Source of the DNA: Climacteris rufus
Lineage: Eukaryota > Chordata > Aves > Passeriformes > Climacteridae
Direction of reading: 5' to 3'
DNA length: 64,000 nt
Assembly: GCA_013398175.1 (NCBI GenBank)
Contig: VZRZ01002444.1
Location: forward strand, 840,478-904,477
Shown here in pieces: positions 13,345-27,346 of this stretch. Made by a program: the position numbers and the translations under genes. Below the pieces are notes generated by a model. The model was not told the DNA's origin, searched no databases, and worked only from the letters and a program-made list of their open reading frames with translations. The first letter of the stretch is position 1. Every line of letters begins with the position of its first letter.

Positions 13345-15566
13345 ATTTTTTTTTTAAATTTTCCCCCAAGTCCTTGCACTGTGGGCTGCTACTGGCTGGC
13401 CATGGGCTTGAGGTGTGTGTTGCTGCTTGCTTTCCCTGTGCTGACGCTTTCCTTTAGACATCCCCCCTGGGGATCTTTGGGATCATAGCTATGTACCTGT
13501 GATCTGTCTGGACTCCTGACCAGAGCAGTCACACCAGCACAAATCTGGTGTAAGGTAAAAGGAATAATCCCCATTCCCTCCATTGCAAAGTAGGGCTTGT
13601 TTCTTATTTTTTTGTGAGATGGTGAGATGAGCTGGGACTGGGCAGGGTGTGACCTGCTGAATCCACAGTGTTCCTTGTTTTCAGTGTCTGCAGAAGGAAG
13701 GAGCAGCCCAGCAAAGGGGAGAGTCTGCTCCATGTGGGATGTTTCCTGTTCTCCCTCGCTTCAGTCTAGCTGAGTGATGGTTATTTATCATGTCCAGGTC
13801 ACTGGCCTGCACGTGGCCACTTGGCTGCAGATTCAGGTCTTGGCCTTTAATATGTCCCTTAGCTTGAAGCCATGATAAACTGCTGACACAGGATTTGAAT
13901 TTTCCTAAAGCAAAGCTCTTTTCGATCTCTAAAGCAGAACTAGACGTGGTGTGGGCATGCCTGGGTTAATGTAAATCCCTAGAAGGAAAGTTTAAACCTT
14001 CCTGGTACATTGTCATGAGGAGATGGAGGCTGCAAGCATCGAAATGCAGAGCACCCAAATGCTGGCTGGCTGCACAGCTCGTAGTGGATGGAGCAGAGAT
14101 GATGCACTTGAGTGCAGCTGCTCATCTGCATCCCCTGCTTGGCTGGCTGCTGTGGAGAGGAGCAGGGGTCAGCTTGCCTTTATTTTTGGTTCCAGCACAC
14201 TGCAGTCACATCATCCCTGTTTCCTACACCTCCATGGGACCTGGCTGCTCCTGCTGCCCCCCGGGGAATCAGTCTGTCAGCTCCCGTGCCTGCCACGGCT
14301 GCAGCTTCAGGCTGATCCCCTTTTTGCAGACATAGTCTACTGCAAAATTGTGTTTCAATCCTTGGTGTCATCTAAATCTGTTTGGTTTTGTCTTGCTTTC
14401 TTAGAGAGGTGTGTGTCCTGTTCTCAACCAAATGTGACAAAGGTGGATTTTTCACAGATACTGAATTCCTGTACCTTTCCTGAATTTCAAATGTTAGATA
14501 GAGAAGAGAGTCTCTGTTAGTAACCCATCAAACAGAAAAGTCACAGCATCATCTCTGTGCCTGCTGGACACCAGAGAACCCACCAAGGAGAGCACTGCTT
14601 TGAAGAGCCAGGAAATGTCTCATTTTGACCTTGCTACATTCCAGGCTGAAGGTCTCTTTCATTAGTTCTGCTGCTCCCTGGACCTCTGACTTTATTGTAG
14701 CATAGAAGCACCACCTTTATTTTTATTTTTCCACAGAGATGGTTATTTAGTGCCTATGTATATTATCTCTCTAGGTGCTTTCCCTGATTCCTTGCCCTGG
14801 CTAATTTTGCTTTTCCTTCCAATTTAATACTGTACATTTAATATTACACGTTTTTACAGTGGAAAAGAAAGAGCCACGTTAAAATATATTACTGATCTAA
14901 CACCAGTCCTGCTTGTTTTTTTTCCCAGAAATGGAACTGGTTTTTAAATACTGAGTTTATAAACTGAGATTGATTATGCAGTTTATTAAAGGTCTTCTAT
15001 TTAAATAATTACATCCTAAATGTTTTTACAGTTCTTTTTTTAATAATTCCAATTTGTTTTCCTTTACAGTCTTCAGAAGCATCTTTATTTCAACTAAGCA
15101 TATGTCTAGTTTTTCTATTACAAACAAAAAAACAAAACCAAAAAAGAAGAGGCAGTTTCCCAGACAGTACCTGTTTTGTAAGACAGTTTATCGAGATCTA
15201 TATTTCAAACAAAAGGGATCGTGGTCTATATCTCACCTGTGACCTATACCTGCAAACAACATAAAATCATTGCTGAAAGGAACTGTAAATAGGTTACATT
15301 CATTCTTCAGCAAGGGATTTTCCTCTGTGCTGTATCATAAGAGGTGACAAAACAAAACATAACAGTGAGTTATTCCACCTAATTTCTTGAGCTGGATGTA
15401 GTATTTGTAGCAAAAGCTTTGTTTTGCTTCTGCTTGCTTTGTTCACAGGCTGTGTGGGATTTGCCCATGTTACTTGTAATTTGAAATGATTTGCCAAGTG
15501 ACTTTCACAAACTGCTTTATTCTGTAGATTTGTGTATAAGTAAAATACTTTGACTTTTTTTACTGC

Positions 15567-15692
15567 ATAGAATCATAGAAGGGTTTGGGTAGAAAGGGAC
15601 CTTGAAGATCATCTAATCCAACCCCCTGCCATGGGCAGGGACACCTTCCTCTAGGCCAGGTTGCTCCAAACCCAATCCAACCTGACCTTGAA
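15567..15692 (-). mobile_element. CR1 LINE 3' fragment
   Basis: Antisense CR1 beginning with the reversed octamer tail (catagaatcatagaa), followed by the conserved ccatgggcagggacacctt segment and ending near cctgaccttgaa. The element is heavily 5'-truncated. Confidence 0.92.
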
Positions 15693-17310
15693 TCCTAAAA
15701 CATGGCATAAAGATATATATAGAAAACATGAGGAGTTAAACAGAAAAATGCCATGAGAATGTGTTATTTGTAATGTATGCAGATAAATTTACTCTGGCAA
15801 AGCTATCCTAAATTTTTAATTAATGAGTTTGTTAAAATAGTGAAAGGTAATTATCCTTTTAATTATAACAAAACCATTTCCTGATTGCCATGGCAATAGT
15901 TAAATGTATTTCCTATAAATTTATTATGGTGATTGCAATGACTGTTAGCTTTAAAATATTTTTTCCCTTTCTTTTTCATTATAATGCATATGATTCCACC
16001 CTCCCCCCCAAGTTTAAAGACCAGAAGTAGAAATACAGGAAGGAAATATGTTATATATGAGAGAGAAAGTGTCATAATGTTACTGATCATAAAGCTGATG
16101 GTTCAGTTGGTAGCAATTGCTCAGCTGTTGCAGAACTGGAGCAACGACCCAGGTGGATCAAGGACAACTTCCTTATAAATCAGGAAATGATGGCCCTCCT
16201 GACTGGTGCTTCCCTCTGTAAGTCTCTTCACAGAAACGTTGCCATCAGTTCCCGTGTCTCAGTTGATTAAGTGCCTTCTGTCTCCCTGAAGTTATTGTAT
16301 GCTCTGGGGGATGTGATCCTCTTCCATTCCAAATTTATGTGGAATATCTGAATGTGGCTGTGAGGGGCTGATGCCTCTCATGGTAACGAGTCCTGGGGTG
16401 TTCCCAAGGCAAGTGGAGACTCAGGTGACAGTGGCCACCAAGGCAGAAGCCCAGAGCCCCTGGGCTCAAGGTGCAAACCAAGCCCTGCTGAAGGACCCAC
16501 CTCAGGAACAGCCCCGTGGTAACTTGAGCTGCTCAGAAACTGCTTTGTACAACGTTTCCCAACAGCATCCAGGTTACCTCAGCTTTTCTGTAAGTGTCTA
16601 CCGTTCAGCCAGGAAGATATTAGTGCACTGCCTTATTTCAGGTACATTTGTTCTGAAATGGAGTATTTCATTTCATTGGACTGGTCTGGAATGTGTCAAT
16701 TGAAATCCATTCAATGAACCCATTAAAAAGCTTTGTGACTGGGATCTCAGAGGGTTTAGCTGAACAGGGACTTAATATAAAGGAAATAACGTTATGAACA
16801 TCTTCAAAAATGAGAGTAGCATGGGGCCTTATCCAATTGCCTTGCTTAATGGAAAATCTCCTGTACCCACAGGCCTCTGGAGCAGGTGGCCTCGGCTGTT
16901 TTTCTTGGCAGCCAAGGATGTGAGTGCATCCATAGAGACCATGACCAAAGCACAGGAATCGTTCTGAAGAGATTATTTATGCATTTACCTTCATCAAAAG
17001 CAAAACCACTTCATTAAGCACCCAGGGAATGCAAAAGCGAGGGGAAAAGTGGTTTTCTTGATGAGATAAACACACTACCAGTTACTCATTATACATAAAA
17101 TAATAGCATATACCACACGTTCCAGGGAGTTCAGGCTGGAAGATGTGTCACCATTGCCATGTTCCTCTTGTTTCCTGGGTATTCATCTGAAAGGTACTGA
17201 TTCAGCCACTGTAATTGTCTTGTTATACACTTAAAAAAAAAAAAATCCCCAAAATCCGCAACAAAACCCTTCAAACTTTTATGCTGAAAGCTGTGCTGTG
17301 CTTGTGTGTG

Positions 17311-17331
17311 TTTCAATTTGAATTTGAATTG
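17311..17331. repeat. Short (TTTGAA)n repeat
   Basis: tttcaatttgaatttgaatt: three related hexamer units, partly palindromic through ttcaa/ttgaa. Confidence 0.6.
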
Positions 17332-17812
17332 GAAAAATGCGAGCTTGAATTTTCAGTACTCTGATGTGTAGATGAATAGGTGAGTGAAGAGAGAAAGAAA
17401 AGTAAATAAAAAACTCTAAGTAAAATAAAAGGCTTGTAATAAGCCTCAGTTTTGTGCACTGCTCTGTAAGCAGAACCATCTGTCCTTTAGCTTCAGACAC
17501 CTTCCCTTTTATTCACATGGTCCTCTCAATTTTAGATTAAAAGGAGAAAAGGAGAAGGGTTTTAGGGATACCTCATTATCTGTATTTTGTTTATGGAAAC
17601 AACTCCCAGTGCAACTTGGTATTTAGTTTATTCCTTGGTACCTGTGCAGGGGAGGGTGGAGAGGAAAGTCTTTTGGATACATTTTGCAGCTTGCTGTTTT
17701 AATTAGAGTATTGTTATCCCTTGGCTGCCTGCAGATCTCCAAAGCAGCACTGTGGCCTGCTGGGTTATTCACTAGACGTTTGTATGATTTGTCTTCTTGC
17801 AGCTTTGTCCTA

Positions 17813-17870
17813 TTGTGATTCTTTCATTTCTAGATGCAGATTTGTGATTGTTTCATTTCTGGAAGCAGGC
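17813..17870. repeat. 29-bp imperfect tandem duplication
   Basis: Two adjacent copies of a unit beginning tgtgatt, followed by tttcatttct and an agcag/gcaga end. There are several mismatches, so it is an older duplication. Confidence 0.7.
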
Positions 17871-19590
17871 TTCCAATGGGGCTATGGATGCTCGGTAAAT
17901 AAGGCTTGAAATGGAGGGGGAGGAAGACGTGGTCCTTGCCCAAGTGCAAGATTTGTCTTTCCACACCACTCCTACTTCCACAGCAGGACCTGGGCAGGGC
18001 TGTGGCCAGGGATTTGGGCTCTGTGTCTCTCCTTCATGCTGGGAACCTTGGTCTGGTGCCTCCTGTGGGCTGAGTTGGAGATGGAGCTCTCCTGTCCCAC
18101 ACAGGCTGTGTCCCTTGTATGGACATGGGTCCCTCTTTTCTTCTCAAAGGAGAGGATGGAGGGGATTTCCTCCCCTAGAATCAAAAAGGCACTTTGGAGA
18201 GATGCCATCAAATTCAGCATTGCTGCTCACAATGTGCTGCTTTTCACTCACATGAAATACTTTGTTTAGGGGAAGGTGATAGAGAGGTAAAGTCTAGGAG
18301 GCAAAGCAAAAAAGATGAGGAGAAGGAACTCCGAGAGAATTAAACTTCAACCTCAGGCTGGTTCCACAAAGACCTTTGCATTCTCAGTCCCATGAGCCAA
18401 ATGCGAACCATTGTACAGACCAGTATTAAAGGTGGTTTAAAAGCAATGTCACTTCAAGTACTGTGTAAGGGGAAAGGAGCCTTTATCTTGTTTGTTGTGC
18501 TCTGTAGGTCTCCTTGGAACACTTGCATTTTAACTTTACAATTGAAAATTATTTTATTTTAAATTAAAGTAGTAGGTCTTCCATTCACTCACAAATGGCA
18601 AAAAATTGTAGTACCAAGGCAGCTTGATGAAAACAGTTGTCAATAAAATGCTCTATAAATGCCTTCAAACCTGCTTCCTGATTTTAAAGATTTTTCTGTC
18701 TTTTTTTTTTGCATTTCCTCTGCTGAAAATGATATGCAGAAAACCAAGTCTTGCAGCAAAAGCTGATAGTCTACACCTACTTACCACAGTCTGTTTGGTT
18801 TATATGGTGCCCTGGAAAGAGATGTCTTGAAGGGTTGAGTTTCCGAATGTGAAAAGTTTGAATAAAAAGGGGTACTGGAAAGTGCTGATTTTTTAAAAGA
18901 AATAAATTCTCAGTCTCTTTTCCCTTTGATTCATAACCTCAAAAATATTTGCCTTGATTTTTGAAAGCTCTCATTCTTTTCATAAATTCTTCCCACTCTC
19001 CTTTGATGTTTCAGTTTATAAGAATTCCAGACTTTCTCGATTGTTTCACACCCTTATGCTGAGGATGTCTCTGTTCCACCCCAAAATAAATAATATGGCA
19101 TTCATTTATTCTTTAAAAGCAGAAGACTTACACACAAGCAGTGTTGGCGTCAGTGCCTCCAGTCGAACTGGATAAAACTCATTAACCTGATGTTCCTCTG
19201 TTAAAAGCAATTTAAAACCAAATATAACCTGAAAACTTCAGAGTGCTGTTTATTACCACATTGTGAGAAACATGGTGGAGGTTGCTTTCCTCTTGTAACC
19301 CAGTTTCAATATTCAGCTTAGGAACAGAGGAAAATACCCCTAAGGGTTTTTTGTCTTTCAGAAGTAATTTTTGAAAGTGGACTTCCTTTTAAAAAAAAAC
19401 ACCCCACCAGCTCTTCAGACCAAATCTATGTCAGAAGCTAAATTTGACCTATGGTACAAGATTCAGGTGCTGTGAGCAGCTTCACAAAGCAGTTAAAACT
19501 CCTGGAATAGTTTACATGTCTTATTATCCATGTTAATTGCACTAATAATAATGATTAGAAAGTAAGCTGAGAAAGATTACTAAAATTAAA

Positions 19591-19698
19591 TCATAGAATT
19601 GTAGAACAGACTGGGTTGGAAGGGGTCTTAAAGAACATATGGTTCCAAGCCTCTGCAGTGGGCAGGGACACCTTCCTCTAGACCAGATTGCTCAGATG
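19591..19698 (-). mobile_element. CR1 LINE 3' fragment, diverged
   Basis: Antisense CR1 starting tcatagaattgtagaa, with gggttggaaggggtctt and gtgggcagggacaccttcc recognisable. More diverged than the copy at 15.6 kb and cut short after about 108 bp. Confidence 0.88.
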
Positions 19699-22659
19699 GA
19701 TGTTCCCACAAGTAATCCTCTTGAAAACAAAATATGGGCATGGAGCAGCTGATAAATTAATTTAGTAGGGAAAAAACTAATATGTATTTTAATATGCAAT
19801 AAGTTTAAATTGTGTATCTAATGAATTCTAATGGTATCTTGCTTTTCTTAAGTTTATCTTGTAAAGGCAGAAGCAAACATTGAACTTGACATTCTCGCCA
19901 GAATTTTTTATATTTTGATTATTATTTTTTAAAATTTATGGTTGTCCTTAGGATTAGATTGCAAATAGTTCTTCATTGTCTGCCCACTGAAAGAATCTTG
20001 TAAAGCTCAATGGACTTTAGAGAGTTAAACTTCCTGAGTGGTCCTGCCCTGTGCACTGAGCATCCACCTGGTGGAGGAATCCCCCAGATAATTCTTGGTC
20101 AAATAAGTGGTAGGTCGTAACTTTGGTCAGTGTTTTGATGCCAAGGGATTGTATAAGGAAGGTGAACTGGGAGGCCAACATTGCAATCCTATAAGGAGAG
20201 CTCAGAGTGGTGAGTGCTTGAGACTTGAACGTGCTCTGCAAGAAACCTCCCAGGTGAGGGAGGATGTGGAAGTGCAGAGAGGCCACAGCTTGGAGCTGCT
20301 CAGGGTGGCTGGTGCAGGGATGCACAGGGAGCAGGAGCAGGCAGCTCTGGGGGCATGGAAAGATCTGTCTGGGGACCACCAGGTGAGGGTCAGGCTCTGC
20401 CCGCAGCCCAGGAAGTCTTCAGGTTTGCTGGGATCAAGTGTGGAGGACCTGCAGGAGATCTGGGGGGAGAGCTGTGTGCACGCCTTTATATTTCACTCCT
20501 GTTTGATCCAGTTGCTTGGAGTTTTCACTGTTTAATAAGTTTCATATTTGAGGTTTATTGTGATGAAATCAACCTTTATTTGAGCTACGAAGGCGTTTGG
20601 TCTTCTTTAGGGAGCTCATTATGAAGAAAAATCTTAGGCAGTGGATGTCAAGGGTCTGGCTGACCCAGGAGCTTATTAGACCTGGTTTAAAAAAGAGTAA
20701 AAAAGTGGTCACAGCATGGGCTCTCCCTCCTCGTTTTGCAGGGGTTGCACTGGTACTGGAATTTCCTCCCAGCATAGAGAATGATCCTGGCTCTTTGGGC
20801 ATGTGCATCCTGAGCTCTTTGTTCATGATGGCTTTATGTCCCCTCTCTCCAGGGTCACTGGGACATCCTGGTTTTCCTTCCAGTGGGAAGAGCTGAACAG
20901 GGCTCCTTCAGAAATCTTGCAGTAAATCCTGTAGTAAATAAATCCTGAGCAAATATCAACACCTAATATTCCCTCTGTGGGTAGAATGTGAGAACAAGAG
21001 CGATGAAAACTGAGAAACAAATGAATTTCATTCTTCAAACAGTAGGGCTCTGGGTTTTTCTGCACTCTGTCTCCCTGTCTGGTGCAAATTATTTGGGAAA
21101 GATGAGCTGACTGGTTGAGGACCATGCAGGAGAATTCCAGATCTTCACAGCCACCTCTACGGTGCAATCGCCCTGACAGTTTATAGGGCTTACTTCTCAG
21201 GGTCTGTTAATTCCCCTCATCTGTTTTTCATCCAGCATGAAGTGTTGGACTGTTCTGCCAGGACACCAGCTTTGCTTTACAATGGGTTTGTTACTGAAGT
21301 GTTTTATGTTCCCTTCTACAGTCAGGTTGCCCTTTGGATTATTTTTCCCCCTCTTCACCTACATTCAATAGACAACTTCAAGCTGCTTTCTTCTGGTATT
21401 TAGCAAAGATAAATGATTCTGGCAACTGAATTCTCCCAGTTCAGCTGACTGTCCAAAATAAAATTATAAACACATGAGATAAGATTAATAAAAGCCCCAA
21501 GCTGCTGGGTGAATATTCCCATTACTGTGTACAAGCTAGACAACATCCTCCTCCACCAGTTTCCCAGTTTGATAAATGCCTTGAGCTGATTTAAAAATGT
21601 GTAGGTTATTTTTAACTGTGGTAGCAGAGCCATCTGTATTGTATCTGATGAAGTTCTGTGATAGAGCAAATTGATTTATTCTATCTCCTTACAAGTTATA
21701 CTAAGCTTTATGTTATAAATAAGTTGGTTTGAAGTACATGATGTCATTGAGCTTGAAAGTCTCTAGATAAATTTGTACTTAAAGGGTTTGTGCCTTCTGT
21801 ATGAATTTAAATTGGTGCAGATTGTTAAATCTCTTTTCTGTCTCTGTCTTGTGGACTGCAAACTCTCTGGGGTCATGACTGTCTTTATACTCGTGTTTGT
21901 ATGAAATACACAGGGGCCCAAAACAAGGCTGGTGCTCTTATACATTACAGAGATAAAAATAAGAGCAATCAGACAAACCAGAACCGTGCATTGGATGGCA
22001 GGATTTTCAGTAGCACTGCAAAGAGCTGGGTGCCTAAATCCTACCCTTTGTTGGGATAAAATTCAAGGAATTAATGAGGAGCTCATTTCGCTTGAAGTAG
22101 GAGCAGTCCTGGCTGTAGCAGAGACGTGCCTCATGCTGTGGCCGGTCTGAACTGAGGTCGGATTTGAGATCTGGGATTCAGTTCCAGGAGGTGAAAGGGG
22201 CTTCTGCAGGCACAGACCTGACACTTCTCCCCTTTGCCTTGTTCTCAGGTCACTGGGGCTTCTGTGGGAGTCCATGGGAAAGGTGCCTATAGCTGTGAGA
22301 AGAGGGAATTAATCAAATGCTGGGAGGAATACACTAAATCCTGTCTGCGTTGTCTGCTTACAGAACCAGCAAAAATAGGGCAGAACTTGTGAAAGAGATG
22401 GACTGGAATCACCTGTGTTTAAGGGTAGGTTTTGAGGGACCACTACTAAAGACAGGATGATGCCTGATGAGAGCCATGTATGGTTCAGATTTCAGTGTAA
22501 TTAAAAAGAAAATGAGCAATGCTTTAATTGAGATCTGAAGATTAAAAGTTAAAAGCTCAGTATCCTTTATTACTGTCAGATAGGGATTTAGGTTGCATAT
22601 GTGTAACAAGCCATTGCATTTTAAAAATGGAACCATAAAAAAGTTGCTGTAATTTAAAA

Positions 22660-22860
22660 GCAGCCAATTTACTAGGAGTACAGTTTGCAGCTATGTCACT
22701 TGCTAATCAGTCTGTTAAACATAATAGCCATTCTTGTCTGGAGGCAGTTAATCATGTTGTGAATGCACTTATCAGCACATATTAGAAATACAATACAAGA
22801 CTTTCCAGCAGAGGAATGGATGCAATTACTGCAATCAGTATACATTTAGCTACGGTCTTA
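22660..22860. promoter_or_regulatory. Candidate conserved non-coding block
   Basis: Non-repetitive, balanced sequence with gctaatcag, gttaatcatg, acttatcagc and gcaattactgcaatc sites in close succession. It resembles developmental enhancer sequence, but this is unproven. Confidence 0.3.
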
Positions 22861-23432
22861 TGTTTTTCTTTCAGTTTCTTTTTTTTTAAAATAGTCCAGC
22901 AGTGACACATTTTTCTGTAAGAAAAACATAAAGAACACACTTGAAAGTGCTGTTAAGCTCCACAGACGTGCTCAAAGGCGACCTGTCCAACTCCATGAGA
23001 GATGGCTGCTGGCTGCTGAACCTTTCCTGCACCCAGCAGTGTTGGAAGCTGCTGGCTTTGAGTGTTGTGGTGATGGTTTTCAAGGCCTTTGAGCATTTCC
23101 CCTGATGGGCTGGGAACGTGTTTGTGGTGGCATTCATTAGGTGGTGGGGAGCTGAAGTTGCTGCATTTGAATTAGAGTAAAGGAGCTCAGCATATGGATG
23201 AACTCTCTTTTTAATTTTTTTTTTTCTGTGCTTCTCTACATCGAAATCAATAGAGATGAGGGATCTCAAAGTTTTTGAAAGGCGATATTGAAAAAGCATG
23301 AAAGCTAATTGCTTCCAGCATGACTACCCACCAGCAACGGGTGTAAATACAGCTGTCCAAAGAATGCCAGGGCTCAACAAAATCTAAGGATTTCAGCTAA
23401 ACAATTTTCCAGGGCTGAGCATATTCTTGTAT

Positions 23433-23469
23433 GGGGAGGAAGGGAGTTGGGAGAGGGGCGGGAGAAGGG
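23433..23469 (+). other. G-quadruplex-forming motif
   Basis: Six runs of three or more G (23433, 23442, 23449, 23455, 23460 and 23467) with loops of 1-5 bases satisfy the standard G4 rule with spare runs. It lies on the + (coding) strand, so a G4 could form in the pre-mRNA as well as in DNA. It opens a purine-rich stretch that continues to about 23530. Confidence 0.85.
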
Positions 23470-26400
23470 AAGAGATTATGAAATCCTAAAGAGATTCAGA
23501 AAAAAGAGGAAGAGAAGGAAAGGAGAATGATTTTGTACATTCTGCTTTGCATTAACCCGTGATGTTAGGGATATTTTATGTAGTTTAGCATGATTTGCAG
23601 TGCTTATAGGTAGAAATCCTTTTATCTGTCTCTTTGTTCTTTGTGACAGCTGGTATTTTTGCTTGGGTAAATTTTTTAATAGTAGCAAGGAAAATGAAAA
23701 AACAAAATTATGCCCAAATTGTGTGACTATCACAGTGGGTAATAAGGGAGTCAATATAACACCATATCTATCACACCAGTATTTTTGTTGCTGTTGTGTT
23801 TCAGTCATTTACTGTTCAGACTCCCTGAGAAAAGGGGGGATGAAACTGTCCTCTGTGTGATGTCCTTGGTGTGATTCTTCCCAGCGTGCAGATGTCTGGT
23901 CAGCAGCTCAGCCTGGACACTCAGCCCAGTCCATCTCAGGTTGTTAAAGGCTTCACTGCTGAGGAAATCCATTGAAATGAAATTCTAGGACCATGTTTTG
24001 TCTTTTATCATATAAACAAGGGAGTGGGCCAGAGCACTGCTTCTCCCCTTTCCAATTATTCCTTTTCAGAGCCTAAGTGAGTAAACCTCACTTATTACTC
24101 ACTCGTGCCTGCACTCATTGCTCAGGGTATGACCTTGGCTTTGAGCAATGTCCCAGTAGCTGTCACTACATTGGGAAATCATTGTCTTGCAAGTGTGACA
24201 AAGTCATGACTGCTCTTTGGAAAGGTGACCTAGAGACATTATGGGGTGACTGTTGTGCTGACCTCACTTTCAAGCCATTAAAAAATAATTCTGGAATGAT
24301 TTTTAAAAGTAGAAATGTTAAATCCACCCCTCTGCTTTTTGTTATTTGGAATTATCTTTGTGTGTCTAGGGAAATTTGGATTAATTTTAAGGACAAAAAT
24401 AGTATTTTAATGGGGTGATTTACATTAGAACTCCTTGTTTATCTCTTGCTTTTAATTTTTGGTGTGAAGATCAGGACTTTAAGCTCAACTAGCAAAGGGT
24501 GGAGGTACACAGACTTACTGCAGATGGCTCTTTCTGTTCATACACTGAATGCAGACCCTGATCCACCCCGTGTTTGCTCAGCTGTGTGAATTAATCTTGT
24601 TTATTAATTAAAACATGGGAAACTGATGTTTCTGTGCCAGTTTCACTTTCATGTTTTTACTGTCTGTTCAGTGGTATCAACAGTGAGAGGAAAAGCTTAA
24701 CTCTTTTGTAAAACATAATTATCAGCCTTTAAAATAAAACAATTTTATGCACACCATGTGTCTCTCAGGGAAGTGGGGAGAGAGGAGGTCCCATTTTTGT
24801 TAATGTTGGTGGGCTCCCCTGCTCCCTGCACTCACTGCTTGGAGGATGCTGTCATGACCATTTATTTGTTAACAAAAGTGTGGATTAGCCACAGGACACC
24901 CTGCACGTTACCTCTCCATCTAAGAGCACATTAGATTCAAAGAAAGCCAAGTCTAGTCTATTAGGTGCTTACATTTTTTGGATCTGAAGACAATGTGGGA
25001 GGAATAAAATAATTCTTGCCACGCCCTCATTTTGATTTTTTTCTGTAATTATTTCATGCAGGTGGCATTACAGTAGCTTCTACACCAGACCTATGTGTTC
25101 TGTGCAGTTTTAGCAAGCTATAGAAATAAAAAAAATGGACTGCTTCTTAATTTGCCCTTGTGTTTGCTGTTTGGCATTGGGCTCTCTAGTTGTTTACATG
25201 GTCTGCCCATTGAGCAAAGGAGCAAGTTCAAAAAGTGTTGAATTAGACTGAATCCTCAGGAGGAGAGCACCATTTGTCACTGTTTCATGTGTCCTCCAGC
25301 ACTTTGGGTGTATTCGTGTCACAGTCTGCAGCTTGTCTCCTTTTTTCTTTCATTCATAAATTCAGTGCGTGGGGAATTTGCATCTCTGGATCCCCTCTGG
25401 TTGATTTTTCTCCCCAGGGAGATCCAGCTGTCAGCCTCCATTGCAATTCTGAAACCAAAACAGCAACAGGATTGCAAGGAACTTTCTCCTTTCTCCTTTT
25501 TCTTTTCTCTTGGGATTGGTGCATACAAAAAAGTTTGATCACATAATGCTAATGTCAGGCACATAAAAGCCATAAAGTGTTTAAAATGTGGAGGAATTAT
25601 GTTGCTGGAAATGTGGTTTGAGCTGCTAGGGTGTGTCCAGGTCACCTACCCAAGCTCTTCCCTCTGTCTTGCAAGGTGAGGAAGCTGTGTAGGAATTTGT
25701 AAATATAAAACTCACGAGCCTCATGTAATTGTGCACATTCAGGAACTCTGGTTCTTTTAAAGGCCTTTAGAGAGTCTCCAGAGGGAGGGTCTTTGTATGT
25801 GAGTTCCTGCACTGCAAAGAGCTTCTTATACCACTGAATTTATATTTAATTTTCAGTCATTGATTCTTTAAAAATTAATCTCTGCTTTATAATATATTTC
25901 AGCTGCTTTCACAGCAAATAGGCCATGTGATTATGGCATGTAAATATGTAAGAATTTCTGAATAGTTAAAGAAAAATTATAAGCACCATTTGGGCTGTTG
26001 ATATTTATTAACTGGATAGGTTTCAGCATAAGTCTTTCATCATGAAATCATTCTTATTTTTTAAACAATAATAGCTCCCTCTATATTTGCATCCAACATC
26101 AGCTAAACCCTGGCCCCAGTTTCTTACTGGATGTGTTTATTATATTCCCTAACAAGATGCTTTCTCCTGACAGAGAAGATTTATTTTAAGAAATACACAA
26201 CACAGCAATAAAGAAGTTCTAAATAGTAGTCAGAAAAATATTCCAGTGTAATCAAAATGCTTTTTTATGCCCCAAAAGACTGCATGCTGTTCCAAAAGGG
26301 GAGAGTGATGACAAAGGTACAAATGGGGTCCCAGTGCCCAGCGATGTTACAAATGGTGCTCACCAATTACACCCATCCTGAGTTCAGTCCTAAAAGTTGT

Positions 26401-27301
26401 TTTGTTAAAGGTTGACTAAAAGAGTATCTGAGGAGTCTTTTACCAGAAGCATTTCTGTACACTGTCACAGGGGTGCAAGCAAATAAAAATAATTGTAGCA
26501 ATTGTCTCAGTTGTCTCCAGGGTTGTCATGATGATGTTGATAAAATCAAATAAAGTGGAAGTTATTGCACATTGTTAGTGAGCAGCACAGTTGTGAATTG
26601 GCAGTGGAAGAAGCTGAAGAGCTTAAAAGGTTTGCTCATTATCTAGATTTATTGTTTTCGGTTGTGGGAAAATGTTGGCTAAGCAAAATAATATCATAAT
26701 ACCTGGTCTTGGTGGTGTGTTTTGAACAAAAATATTTTGTTCTTGTTTTTATGGCTTTTACTGAATAATTAAAACATGCTGTGTCAATCCACCTGTTCTT
26801 AATGGACTTAGGATCTCAGGTTTATCCAAATGGGTAGCCATTTTCTTTGCCCATACATCTGTGAAGAGCATGAATTTTTATGGCAGTGAATCTGGATAGC
26901 AAAGCAAGTTCTCTGTAAGACAGCAGAGCAAATGGTAAATTGTGTTTTTGAAATGCATCACGAGAGGAAACCAAACAAACTTTATCCATCTCTGCAGACT
27001 TAATTGCCACCTGCCATCCATCCTGTCTTTGTTTGGGACTCCTGCCTTGCATTTCTGTGCTGTGGCATGGAAGAAGTGTGAGCAGGGTGTTTCTCAAGGG
27101 TTTGTGTCTGCCCTGCTGTCTGGTTTCCCTCAGAACAAAAACCCCTGGGGGTGTGCAGTGAGGGACAGTGGCACTGTGTCACCTGAACAGAGTGAGACAG
27201 CACTCTTCCAAGCTCCTATGAGATTTGTGTCCTTTCAACCTCATGGAAATTATGCATGCTGGGAGAAAAGGGTTTAGATTTTAACATGGTTTATCAAATC
27301 A

Positions 27302-27346
27302 AACCTTGTGTGTAACACAAGGTGCAGCACTTCACCTCAGTGAGGT
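27302..27346. other. Two consecutive small hairpins
   Basis: Hairpin 1: accttgtg (27302-27309) pairs with cacaaggt (27315-27322) around a 5-base loop. Hairpin 2: cacctc (27332-27337) pairs with gaggtg (27341-27346) around agt. Both stems are perfect but short. Confidence 0.75.

Noticed and set aside
14023..14520. 165-codon ORF on the + strand
   Set aside because: Cysteine- and serine-rich without any family pattern; other frames are open here too, which fits chance.
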